A DNA stretch of 64,000 bases from Bradyrhizobium sp. RP6. Its GTDB lineage: Bacteria > Pseudomonadota > Alphaproteobacteria > Rhizobiales > Xanthobacteraceae. The notes beneath the pieces were generated by a model, which saw nothing but the letters and a program-made list of their open reading frames with translations, did not search any database and was not told the origin of the DNA. Of this stretch, positions 18,570-26,333 are shown piece by piece; position 1 is the stretch's first letter; each line of letters begins with the position of its first letter. The stretch covers positions 496,001 to 560,000 of the forward strand of contig NZ_RQIT01000002.1 in assembly GCF_003837805.1 (NCBI RefSeq), read 5' to 3'. The translations under genes were made by a program, and so were the position numbers.

Positions 18570-18925
18570 GCGAGCGTCTAGCGGACTGGACCAAGGGCGA
18601 AGAGGCCATCACCTACCAGGTCTGCACCTCATGCAGTCACGTGCAGTATTTTCATCGTGCCTTCTGCGCGGCCTGCGGTGCATCTGGCCAGCGCGAGCAG
18701 CGCGCCAGCGGCAAGGGCAGGGTGTACGCGACCTCGCTGGTCTGCCGTGCCGCAACGCCGGAGACGCGCGCCCACGTGCCCTACAACATTCTGCTGGTCG
18801 ATTGCGCCGAGGGATTTCGCATGATGGCGCATGGCGAGAATGACCTTGCCATCGGCGATTCGGTCGTCGCGAGCTTCAAGCCCTTTGCCGGCAAGCTGGT
18901 GCCGTTCTTCACGAAGGGGACGTAG
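18566..18925 (+). CDS. OB-fold zinc-ribbon (DUF35) protein, thiolase partner
   Basis: A 119-residue protein with an N-terminal rubredoxin-like zinc ribbon (Cys20, Cys23, Cys34, Cys37 in CTSCSHVQYFHRAFCAAC) and a C-terminal OB fold. Proteins of this family bind thiolase-like enzymes and are needed for activity of HMG-CoA synthase complexes and of the Ltp2 aldolase. The ATG at 18566 overlaps the TGA of the preceding gene (ATGA), implying translational coupling and complex formation with that thiolase-like protein. Confidence 0.92.
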   Translation: MSERLADWTKGEEAITYQVCTSCSHVQYFHRAFCAACGASGQREQRASGKGRVYATSLVCRAATPETRAHVPYNILLVDCAEGFRMMAHGENDLAIGDSVVASFKPFAGKLVPFFTKGT

Positions 18926-18930
18926 AGGGA

Positions 18931-19016
18931 TTCGTCATTCGGGGGCGGTCATAGGACCGAGCCTGGAACGGGTATTCTGGGCCTGGCCTGTGCGAGGGCC
19001 ACCCCGGAATGACGAA
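18931..19016. repeat. palindromic repeat, GTCATTC family, diverged copy
   Basis: TTCGTCATTC (18931-18940) and GAATGACGAA (19007-19016) are perfect 10-base arms around a partly conserved core. The element lies between the DUF35 gene and the 3' end of a small minus-strand gene, and may separate their transcripts. Confidence 0.7.
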
Positions 19017-19024
19017 ACTCTGCT

Positions 19025-19126
19025 CTAGCGCCCGTAGAACAAGATGCTGGCGATGACGAGCATCGCCGTCACCGCCAGCATATGCGCAAGCGCTCCCGAG
19101 GCCGCCCCCTTGGTGGCTTCCTTCAT
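19025..19126 (-). CDS. 33-residue single-span membrane peptide
   Basis: A very short open frame of 33 codons. It encodes a polar start (MKEATKGAASGA) followed by one hydrophobic helix (AHMLAVTAMLVIASILF) and the end YGR. It is preceded at good spacing by GGGAG (CTAGGGAGAAAACGGC before the ATG). Length, a proper ribosome-binding site and a clean transmembrane segment argue for a real small membrane protein. I recall similar unnamed peptides in Bradyrhizobium but cannot verify this. Function unknown. It is transcribed opposite to its neighbours. Confidence 0.65.
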   Translation of the reverse strand: MKEATKGAASGALAHMLAVTAMLVIASILFYGR

Positions 19127-19399
19127 GCCGTTTTCTCCCTAGACTTGGGCGTGACTCATCGTTGCGCGGTGAGCGCACCCGACGGCCAATTGTTTTTACT
19201 CGGAACACCCCACTCTCGAGTATTCACCGCGATCTGTCCCCACGCGGCGAATATCGACTGTCTCAGGGTCGATCAGCAATGCGGCGGCAATTTGACTCGA
19301 TGATGTTGCTCCTGCGTCCGCCCGCGAATAGAGTCTTTGGGAACTTATCCCCACAATGACAAAAAGCATCAAAAGCTCAGGGAAAACTTCAGGAAAATC

Positions 19400-19927
19400 A
19401 TGGCCCGTATTCAGTACAGCGACCCGTCCAAGGCATCCGACCGCACCCGCGAAATCCTCGACAAGAACCGTCATGCCAACATCTTCCGCATGATGGCGCA
19501 CTCGCCGAGCTATTTCGAGCAGTACTGCCGCCTAGGGGGCGCCATCAGGCACAAGGGCGAGCTCGATCCCATCGTGCGCGAGCTTGCAATCACCCGTACC
19601 GGCATCTTGTGCGAGGCGCCGTACGAGATCGTCGCGCACAAGCGCATCGGCAAGAATGTCGGCGTCACCGACGAGCAGAACGAGGCGCTCGAGAACTGGA
19701 AGGCGGCGTCCTGCTTCAATGAGGTGCAGCGCGCTGCGCTCGCCTTCACCGACGAGATCGTGAAGCTGAAGAAGCCGACGGATGCGACCTTCAAGGCGAT
19801 CGCATCGAAGCTGACACCGGCCGCGCTGGTCGAATTGCAGCTCTCGGTCGGCTTCTACATCATGACCTCGAAATTCCTCGAGACGTTCGAGATCGACCTC
19901 CAGCCGGTCACTGAGGTGGTGGGCTGA
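19400..19927 (+). CDS. carboxymuconolactone decarboxylase family protein
   Basis: An all-helical AhpD/CMD-fold protein of 175 aa. The central region VRELAITRTGILCEAPYEIVAHKRIGKNVGV aligns with the family's active-site segment. Only one cysteine of the peroxidase-type CxxC pair is present and glutamate and histidine residues are retained, so a peroxidase role is less likely than a lyase-like or binding role. ATG 19400 follows AGGAAAA; the in-frame TTG/GTG upstream is rejected. The gene is 27 bases upstream of the MazG-like gene. The substrate is unknown. Confidence 0.85.
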   Translation: MARIQYSDPSKASDRTREILDKNRHANIFRMMAHSPSYFEQYCRLGGAIRHKGELDPIVRELAITRTGILCEAPYEIVAHKRIGKNVGVTDEQNEALENWKAASCFNEVQRAALAFTDEIVKLKKPTDATFKAIASKLTPAALVELQLSVGFYIMTSKFLETFEIDLQPVTEVVG

Positions 19928-19953
19928 TCAGACAGAAGCGGCGAGGGAAGCTG

Positions 19954-20256
19954 ATGACGATCGATGAATATGCGGCTTGGGCCGCTGGCGTTGCCAAAGT
20001 CGACGAGCATCCGTCCAACGAGCGGTTGTCCTACCTCGGTCTTGGCCTTGCCGGTGAATCCGGCGAGGTCGCCGATCACATCAAGAAGCTCCTGCGCGAT
20101 GATTGGCTCGACAAGGCGGGCCTCGTCGATGAGCTCGGCGATGTCATCTACTACTGGGCCTGCCTGTGCGCCGCGACCGGCCAGAAGCCATCCGAATTGC
20201 TCGAGGCCAGCGCTGCCAAAGTCAAGCGGCGGCTGAGCGAAGCGGCGAGCCGCTGA
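19954..20256 (+). CDS. MazG-like nucleotide pyrophosphohydrolase
   Basis: A single-domain all-alpha NTP pyrophosphohydrolase of 100 aa. The metal-binding pattern is visible as GESGEVADHIKK followed by VDELGDVIYYW, giving the ExxE and ExxD sets. Members hydrolyse nucleoside triphosphates or related compounds to monophosphates and pyrophosphate in house-cleaning roles. The length matches the short MazG-like branch rather than full two-domain MazG. It follows the CMD-fold gene closely and may share its transcript. Confidence 0.88.
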   Translation: MTIDEYAAWAAGVAKVDEHPSNERLSYLGLGLAGESGEVADHIKKLLRDDWLDKAGLVDELGDVIYYWACLCAATGQKPSELLEASAAKVKRRLSEAASR

Positions 20257-20326
20257 GCCCGGTCTCTGGGTTGGAGTCCGGATCGATCTCTCCCATCGGC
20301 AGGGTGGAAGCGATCTCCCTTGTAGC

Positions 20327-20459
20327 CATCCTTCGAGAAGCCCGCCGTTGGCGGGCCCTCAGGATGAGGACCGTATGCGCGGCTGTTGGTTCAACGTGCG
20401 CCGATGCTGCTTAGCCTCATCCGGAGGAGACCGCTACGCGGTTGTCTCGAAGGACGAGG
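20327..20459. repeat. two palindromic repeats (CATCCTTCGAGA family)
   Basis: The first unit is 20327-20366: outer CATCCT/AGGATG, inner GCCCGCC and GGCGGGC around GTT. The second unit is 20415-20459: CCTCATCC facing GGACGAGG with CCGCTACGCGG inside. They lie at the converging ends of the MazG-like and glutaminase genes. Confidence 0.75.
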
Positions 20460-20498
20460 CGCTTGCTCAGCTCGCGAAGAATGCAAGAGCGTCGCCGC

Positions 20499-22346
20499 TC
20501 ACGTGGCCGTCAAAATATCGACCTTGGCGTTGGCGACGATCAGGCGGTCGGCCAGAAGCCGGGCGAGGTTGCGCATGATGCATTCGCTGGCGCGTGGGTG
20601 CTGCTTGCGGAAGCGCTCGAAATCCTTCAGCGGCACCTCGAATGCGGTTGCCGCCATGTCGGCGAAGACGTCGGCGGAGCGGATCTGCTCCAGCAGTGCC
20701 ATCTCGCCGAACGCCATGCCGGCGGTGAGCGTCGCCAGCCTGATGCCGTCGGGCAAGGTGACGTGCACAGCGCCGCTGCGCAGGAAGTACAAGGTATCGG
20801 CAGGATCGCCGGTCGTGAGAATCTTCGCGCCGGACTGATAGGTTCTGATGGCGCAGAGCGAGGCCAGATCGGTCAGCTCTTCCTCGCTCAGTCCCGCCAG
20901 CAATGGCTGCTCGGCGAGCTCGGTGGTCTCGTGAAAATCGATCGAGCCGCCGTAGCGATACACGATCTGGTCTTCGGCCCATTCGATCGCGGTGTCGAGC
21001 AGGTAGAAATCGCGGACGTTCTTCAGCTCGGCGGTCCATTCGCGCAACGTATTCCATTCCTTGGAGGCACGCCTGACGCCTGACAGCACGACGGTCACGT
21101 TCAGCGCCGCAAGCTCCTCGAACGCTTCGGCGACCAGCCGCGCGCCGGCGCGCGTGGTCGAGGTCACGCGGTGAAGGTCGAAGATCACGAATTGCGGCCG
21201 CGGTCGTCCCGCCAGCCGGCGCGAGACGTAGTCGACGGCCGACAGCGACAGCGTGCCGACCAGCTCGATGATCCGCACCTCCTGCTCGTGCGCCGCCAGG
21301 ATCTCGCGCTCCTGCGGGCGGCGCACGCGGCGCGACGGGCTCTTGCCGATGTCGTAGTCCGCGATGACGGCGTTGCGCGCATCGTCGCTGCGGTTGAGCA
21401 TGTGCAGGTCGTAGTGCGAGGACAGCGCCTCGCACACCTTGATGCCGCGCACGCTGTTGCCGTGCTTGTCGAGGCGCGGCGAATAGCTGCCGAGCCCGAG
21501 GCGGGCGGGGAGTGCCGCCAAAATGCCGCCGCCGACGCCGCTCTTGGCGGGAATGCCGATGCGGTAGATCCACTCGCCCGCATAGTCGTACATGCCCGAC
21601 GACGTCATCACCGAGAGCGTGCGCGAGATCGCGTAAGCGCTGAGAACCTGCTCGCCCGTGACAGGATTGATGCCGCGATTGGCGAGCGTCGCAGCCATCA
21701 CCGCGATGTCGCGCGCGGTGACCAGCACGGCGCATTGCCGGAAATAGACGTCGAGGACGCCGGCGACATTGTCCGAGATCACCGCATTTGTCTTGAGCAG
21801 ATAACCGATGGCGCGGTTACGGTCGCCGGTCTGGCTTTCGGAAGCATAGACAGCCTCGTCGTGCGCGAGGTCGCGTCCGGCAAAGCGGCTGAGCGCGGCG
21901 CGAATCTGCTCGAAGGCGTCCGCGCCCGTGCTGTCGTAGATCAGCCCGGTGCAGGCGATCGCGCCGGCATTCACCATCGGGTTGAACGGATGGTTCTCGG
22001 AATTGAGCCGGATCGAGTTGAAGGGGTCGCCGGAGGGCTCGACGCCGATCGCGCTCTCGACGCGGCTGGCACCGAGCAGGTCCAGGGCCAGTGCGAACAC
22101 GAATGGCTTGGACATCGACTGGATTGTGAAAGGCACCCGGCTGTCGCCGACTTCATAGACATGGCCGTCCAGGGTCGCCAGGCTGATGCCAAAATAAGCA
22201 GGATCGGCTTTGCCCAGTTCTGGAATGTAGTCGGCGACCTTGCCTGAGGTCTCGGCGGCGAACTCGCTCAGGCAATTGTTCAGAAACCGCAGCAAAGGCG
22301 GTTTCGAGCGGGTCCAGGCGGTTTCGAGAGGCGAATGTGGCGTCAT
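20499..22346 (-). CDS. glsA: glutaminase fused to STAS and cyclic-nucleotide-binding domains
   Basis: A 615-residue enzyme. Residues 1-310 are a serine-dependent glutaminase (SMSKPF with the Ser-x-x-Lys pair near 75, NPMVNAGAIA, and SGVGGGI near 260) converting glutamine to glutamate and ammonia. About 350-450 is a STAS-type domain (IIELVGTLSLSAVDYVSRRL). About 480-600 is a cyclic-nucleotide-binding domain with GEMALLEQIRSADV, keeping the Glu and Arg-Ser-Ala of the phosphate-binding cassette. Most bacterial glutaminases are only about 310 aa. It starts 21 bases after the TRAP permease gene ends, so co-transcription with a glutamate-type transporter is likely. ATG 22346 is preceded by AAGAGAGGCG. 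Confidence 0.93.
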   Translation of the reverse strand: MTPHSPLETAWTRSKPPLLRFLNNCLSEFAAETSGKVADYIPELGKADPAYFGISLATLDGHVYEVGDSRVPFTIQSMSKPFVFALALDLLGASRVESAIGVEPSGDPFNSIRLNSENHPFNPMVNAGAIACTGLIYDSTGADAFEQIRAALSRFAGRDLAHDEAVYASESQTGDRNRAIGYLLKTNAVISDNVAGVLDVYFRQCAVLVTARDIAVMAATLANRGINPVTGEQVLSAYAISRTLSVMTSSGMYDYAGEWIYRIGIPAKSGVGGGILAALPARLGLGSYSPRLDKHGNSVRGIKVCEALSSHYDLHMLNRSDDARNAVIADYDIGKSPSRRVRRPQEREILAAHEQEVRIIELVGTLSLSAVDYVSRRLAGRPRPQFVIFDLHRVTSTTRAGARLVAEAFEELAALNVTVVLSGVRRASKEWNTLREWTAELKNVRDFYLLDTAIEWAEDQIVYRYGGSIDFHETTELAEQPLLAGLSEEELTDLASLCAIRTYQSGAKILTTGDPADTLYFLRSGAVHVTLPDGIRLATLTAGMAFGEMALLEQIRSADVFADMAATAFEVPLKDFERFRKQHPRASECIMRNLARLLADRLIVANAKVDILTAT

Positions 22347-22367
22347 CGCCTCTCTTGTGCAACGCAA

Positions 22368-24440
22368 TCAGGGCACGCGCAACCCGTCCGGAACGATCGT
22401 CTGCCGCCGCAGCAGCAGGGCAAGCAGAAGCGTTGGCAGCAGAATCGCCAGCCCCAGCATCGTGACTTGCATCTGCGACAGCGGCATGATCCCGCCGCCT
22501 GGGGTCGCCACCACGAAGCCGCCGATCACGAGCAGCACGCGAATGGGCCATTCCAGCACGCCGGCCCCGCGCAGATCGCCGACGAAGGGCTGGTAGCCCT
22601 GGATGCCGCCACAGATGAACAGCGTGCCGAAGGCGGCGAGCCCCATCAGGCCGAGGCCGGCGAGATAGGGACTCGGCCCTTGCAGCACCAGCGCCGGATT
22701 AAGCACGAAGAAGAACGGCAGGAAATAGATGATGCTGCCGACCCACATCGATTCCCAGCCCGTCTTCATCGCCGGCGAACCTGCGATGCCTGCGGCCGCG
22801 AAGGAGGCGATCGCGACCGGCGGGGTGATCGACGACAACATGCCCCAGTAGAAGATGAACATATGCACGGCCATGCGGTTGAGCCCGAGCTTCTCCAGCG
22901 CGGGCGCCACCAGGATGGCGAGGAAGATGTAGCAGGCGGTCGTCGTCAGCCCGAGGCCGAGAATGAGGCTGGTGAGGGCGCACATCGCCAGCAACAGGAA
23001 GGGATTGTCGCCGGCGATATGCAAGAGGTCGTTGGCGAGGCTCGAGACCACGCCGGTCATCGAGAAGGCGCCGATCAGCAGGCCGCAGCCGGCGAGGATG
23101 CCGACGAGCTCGACGAAGGTACGTCCGTTCACCTCAAGGAATTTTCCGATCGTCGCCAACGTCCAGCGCGTGTCCTGGGAGAAGAGCTGGTTGAGAACCA
23201 GGAGCAGTGCGGTCGCATAGAACGGCGCGTGGCTCTCACGCTTGAAGTAGAGCAGCATCACGATCAGGAGCGCGATGACGAAGACGTAGTACCAGCCGTC
23301 CTTGATCGTATCGATGATCCGCGGCAGCTCGGCGCGCGGGATGCCCTTCAGCTTGTGGCGGGCTGCATAGGCGTCGACCTGCATGAACAGGCCGATGTAA
23401 TAGAGCACCGCCGGAAGGATCGCGGCGATTGCGACGTCGGCGTAACTGACATTGAGGAACTGCGCGATCACGAAGGCGGTGGCGCCCATCACCGGCGGCG
23501 CCAGCACCGCGCCGGTGGAGGCGCAGGCCTCGATCGCGGCAGCATAGGAGGCGCGAAAACCGCTCTTCTTCATGACGGGGATTGTCATGGTACCGGCGGT
23601 CAGCACGTTGGAGATGATCGAGCCCGACATCATGCCGAGCAGGCCGCTGGCAAAGATGCAGACTTTTGCTGCGCCGCCGCGGAACGTGCCGCACAGCGCG
23701 AAGGCGAGGTTGATGAAGAACTTGCCGGCCCCCGTCATCATCAGCGCGGTGCCGAACACGAGGAAGCCGATCACGGTGTCGGCAAAGGCCTGGATGGGAA
23801 TGCCGAGCAGGCTTTCGCCCGACAGCACGTGATAGGCAGTCGCCTGCTCCAGCGTCGATTGCGTGCCGCGGAACGGCCCGAGCCAACCGGCCTCGGCGAA
23901 CAGCGGATAGACCGTGAAGGGCAACACGCTCAAGAGCAGGCTCCAGCCGCCGGTGCGGCGCAGCGCCTCCATCAGCATCGCCCACATCACGAGGCCGGCG
24001 GCGATCACGCTGGTCGGCGCGCCGCCGAATTCCCAGCCGGCCTCCGCCGCCTTGCGCACGTTCAGCATCAGCATAAGCGCTGCCGCGAAGGTCGCGACGA
24101 ACAGGACGAGGTCGTACCAGGGAATGCGATCGAGCGGCGCGCGCGGCGTGCCCGGAAAGATCAGGAAGGTGAACGGCAGCATCAACGCGATCAGGAGGTA
24201 GAAATACTCCGTATTGAGCTGGGTGTAGCCGATGAAGAAGCGTAGCGAGAATTGCTGATTGATACAGAGCAGGATCGTTGCCGCGGTCGCGGCGACCAGC
24301 GCCCAGCGCCAGGCACCGCGAAGTGCGCGCACGCGCGTGACCTCCGCCTCCTGCATGTTGCCGGCAGCGCCATGCGGATCGTCGAACACGACCCGCTTGG
24401 TCTCGTCTTGCGGGACGGTGGAGGTAGGGGCAGAAGACAT
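22368..24440 (-). CDS. TRAP transporter fused permease (DctQM, TAXI type)
   Basis: A 690-residue membrane protein combining the small (about four helices, residues 45-190) and large (12 or more helices) TRAP subunits. The C-terminal half keeps the large-subunit patterns (SGSIISNVLTAGTMTIPVMK, GATAFVIAQFL, SSITPPVAIASFAAAG). Fused permeases are typical of TAXI systems, driven by ion gradients. ATG 24440 is used; the in-frame upstream extension runs through intergenic repeats. The gene lies between its binding protein upstream and the glutaminase downstream, pointing to an amino acid or dicarboxylate substrate. Confidence 0.94.
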   Translation of the reverse strand: MSSAPTSTVPQDETKRVVFDDPHGAAGNMQEAEVTRVRALRGAWRWALVAATAATILLCINQQFSLRFFIGYTQLNTEYFYLLIALMLPFTFLIFPGTPRAPLDRIPWYDLVLFVATFAAALMLMLNVRKAAEAGWEFGGAPTSVIAAGLVMWAMLMEALRRTGGWSLLLSVLPFTVYPLFAEAGWLGPFRGTQSTLEQATAYHVLSGESLLGIPIQAFADTVIGFLVFGTALMMTGAGKFFINLAFALCGTFRGGAAKVCIFASGLLGMMSGSIISNVLTAGTMTIPVMKKSGFRASYAAAIEACASTGAVLAPPVMGATAFVIAQFLNVSYADVAIAAILPAVLYYIGLFMQVDAYAARHKLKGIPRAELPRIIDTIKDGWYYVFVIALLIVMLLYFKRESHAPFYATALLLVLNQLFSQDTRWTLATIGKFLEVNGRTFVELVGILAGCGLLIGAFSMTGVVSSLANDLLHIAGDNPFLLLAMCALTSLILGLGLTTTACYIFLAILVAPALEKLGLNRMAVHMFIFYWGMLSSITPPVAIASFAAAGIAGSPAMKTGWESMWVGSIIYFLPFFFVLNPALVLQGPSPYLAGLGLMGLAAFGTLFICGGIQGYQPFVGDLRGAGVLEWPIRVLLVIGGFVVATPGGGIMPLSQMQVTMLGLAILLPTLLLALLLRRQTIVPDGLRVP

Positions 24441-24520
24441 CACCGATCCCGCGTCTGGGCTGGTAGGATAATTAGGCGACGGCACGTTGGTTGACTCGAT
24501 CGGGCCCGCTGGCTCGTTGA

Positions 24521-24638
24521 CCTCTCCCGCTTGCGGGAGAGGTCGCGCCGAAGGCGCGGGTGAGGGCTTTCTCCTCTGGGGGATTGTCCCATTGCGGAGA
24601 CACCCTCTCCCCAACCCTCTCCCGCAAGCGGGAGAGGG
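24521..24638. repeat. pair of CTCTCCCGC/GCGGGAGAG palindromic repeats
   Basis: CCTCTCCCGC-TT-GCGGGAGAGG (24521-24542) and CCCTCTCCCGC-AA-GCGGGAGAGGG (24615-24638) are near-identical perfect hairpins about 70 bases apart. They lie between the TRAP binding-protein and permease genes and may lower downstream expression relative to the receptor. Confidence 0.8.
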
Positions 24639-24684
24639 AGCGCACTTCTCGCGGCTCAGCCATCAAGCCCAACAACACCGCCCT

Positions 24685-25851
24685 CTAGTCCTCGAACCCG
24701 TTCGGCATGCCGGCCTTGGCAAGCGCGGCGGCGCGCGCCTTCATCCAGCCGTCGAGGAAAGCCTTGTCATCCGCGGGCGGACTGGACTTGCCGTAATCGG
24801 CCCACGCGCCCGCCAGCACCTCTTGTCGCTTGATCAGGTTGGCGTTGTGCGCCTCCTGCGCGTCGCTCCATTGTCCGGCCTCCTTCAGCGCCTTCACCGC
24901 GCCGGGATGCACCGGCACCACCCAGTTCTTGGTCTGGCGGTCGGCCGCAAGGCCGCCGGCGCCGGGCGCGGAGTCCTTATAGGCGTCGTAGTTCACGATC
25001 ATCGCCTTGGTCATCGCATAGACCTGATCGGCCGGTTGCGAAGCATAGGCGACGAAGATCGGATAGGGATAGTTGCCGAGCTCGACCGGTTTCTCCGGCG
25101 AGATGCCGGCCCCGCAGGTCGCAAGCTGCGGGAAGAAGAACGAGCCGACCTTCTGCATCCGCGCCCAGCCTTCCTTGTCCTTGGCGGGCAGCGGGGGCCA
25201 GATGAGTCCGCGCGGCGAGGTCTCGGCCTCCTTGGCGGGACCGGTGATGGTGGTGCCGAAGGCGGCATCGACATCGTTGTTGATCAGGCCTTTCCACATC
25301 GCGCCATAGCTCGCGAACTCGACGGCCTTGACGTCGTTCTTGGTCAGCCCGGCGAAGGCGAGCACCGCGAGCGAGTTCTGGTTCAACGCGGGAGAGCCGA
25401 CCACGAAGCCGACGCGCTTGCCCTTGAGGTCCTTCAGCTCCTTCACGCCGGTGTCGGCGGCGACCCCGAGCGAGCCGCAATTGCAGTCGACGGTCGAGAG
25501 CAGGATCTGGAGCGCCTGTGGCCCCCATTCCTTCGAGCCGAACTCGAACACACCTTCCTGCGCGAAGTAGGTGCCCGATCCCATCGCCGATGAGGCCGCG
25601 CGCTTGGCGCGCAATGGCGCGAGGCGGGCGACGTCGTTGCCTGCAGGGAGCACGCGCACGTCGGTGCCGTACTTGTCCTTCATCATCTTGCCGACGCCGA
25701 CCGCGATGTTGAAGCCGGCGGTGCCGGTGTCATAGGCCGTGAAGGTCAGTGTCGCCGGCAGCTTGATGTCTTCGGCGAACGAGTAGCGTGTAGACACAAA
25801 AGAAATGCCTGCCACCAAGGCAGGCGCGAGCACGAGCAGCCCACGAAGCAT
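24685..25851 (-). CDS. TAXI family TRAP transporter solute-binding protein
   Basis: A periplasmic receptor of 388 aa with an N-terminal signal peptide (LRGLLVLAPALVAGISFVST) and likely cleavage after SFA near residue 27. The body contains TAXI-family stretches such as GTAGFNIAVGVGKMM, VDAAFGTT and FVAYASQPADQVYAMTKAM. Characterised TAXI receptors bind glutamate or glutamine, or other acids. ATG 25851 follows GGAGGG; upstream in-frame codons are rejected. A 7-pair hairpin (25867-25886) and an inverted repeat (25902-25922) lie in its upstream region and may be regulatory. Confidence 0.93.
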   Translation of the reverse strand: MLRGLLVLAPALVAGISFVSTRYSFAEDIKLPATLTFTAYDTGTAGFNIAVGVGKMMKDKYGTDVRVLPAGNDVARLAPLRAKRAASSAMGSGTYFAQEGVFEFGSKEWGPQALQILLSTVDCNCGSLGVAADTGVKELKDLKGKRVGFVVGSPALNQNSLAVLAFAGLTKNDVKAVEFASYGAMWKGLINNDVDAAFGTTITGPAKEAETSPRGLIWPPLPAKDKEGWARMQKVGSFFFPQLATCGAGISPEKPVELGNYPYPIFVAYASQPADQVYAMTKAMIVNYDAYKDSAPGAGGLAADRQTKNWVVPVHPGAVKALKEAGQWSDAQEAHNANLIKRQEVLAGAWADYGKSSPPADDKAFLDGWMKARAAALAKAGMPNGFED

Positions 25852-25866
25852 GTTTCCCTCCAATGA

Positions 25867-25922
25867 TCCTCGCTTTGTCGCGAGGAGTTTCTTTCTTTGT
25901 TTGAAACAACGTTTTGTTTGCA
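25867..25922 (-). promoter_or_regulatory. leader hairpin and inverted repeat upstream of the TAXI receptor gene
   Basis: TCCTCGC (25867-25873) pairs with GCGAGGA (25880-25886), 16 bases before the start codon. Further upstream, TGAAACAA (25902-25909) faces TTGTTTGCA (25914-25922), with AAACAA and TTGTTT exact. The latter looks like an operator; its regulator is not known. Confidence 0.45.
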
Positions 25923-26017
25923 ACAGATCATGTCACCGCGATCAGGCGATGGCAACGCTGTACCTTGCATGCGGGAATGAGCCTGACAGATTGTCGCGGA
26001 AACCGCGGAGAATACAG

Positions 26018-26239
26018 TCAGTTCGCGACGATCGCGATAGCCTGTCCCTCGGCAACGACATCGTCGAGCTTCACCAGAAGCGATGTGATTATGCCGCTCG
26101 CTGGTGAGGGCATCGGGATCTCCATCTTCATTGCTTCGACAACTACAACGTCATCGCCATCCGCAACGGTTCCTCCAACTTGCACGGGAGTCGCGCAGAC
26201 GCGTCCCGCGATCTCCGTGACGATCTTAATTTCTGGCAT
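26018..26239 (-). CDS. stand-alone biotin/lipoyl carrier protein
   Basis: A 73-residue single-domain carrier with the biotinylation motif EAMKMEI (biotin on Lys38). The domain covers nearly the whole chain. It would carry carboxyl groups between a biotin carboxylase and a carboxyltransferase. ATG 26239 is set by the family start (MPEIKIV). It is divergent from the IclR regulator, which precedes the carboxyltransferase gene at 27238, so the two carboxylase parts share a regulatory region. No biotin carboxylase gene is present in the window. Confidence 0.9.
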   Translation of the reverse strand: MPEIKIVTEIAGRVCATPVQVGGTVADGDDVVVVEAMKMEIPMPSPASGIITSLLVKLDDVVAEGQAIAIVAN

Positions 26240-26303
26240 GCCATCGCCTTTTTGTTGTCGTCGCAAAATGCCTGAGGTAGCGTCGTCTGCAAGTGGAATT
26301 TAA

Positions 26304-26318
26304 TTCCGCACAGCGGAA
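26304..26318. promoter_or_regulatory. IclR-type operator candidate
   Basis: TTCCGC-ACA-GCGGAA is a perfect six-base inverted repeat with a three-base spacer in the 94-base divergent region between the biotin carrier and IclR genes. IclR-family regulators commonly bind such short palindromes, and autoregulation is likely. Confidence 0.6.
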
Positions 26319-26333
26319 CAAGTGGTAGGGAAC

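Noticed and set aside
22335..24245. 636-codon plus-strand frame opposite the TRAP permease gene
   Set aside because: The product is composed mainly of Glu, Gln, Arg and His with no fold, an antisense image of hydrophobic helices.
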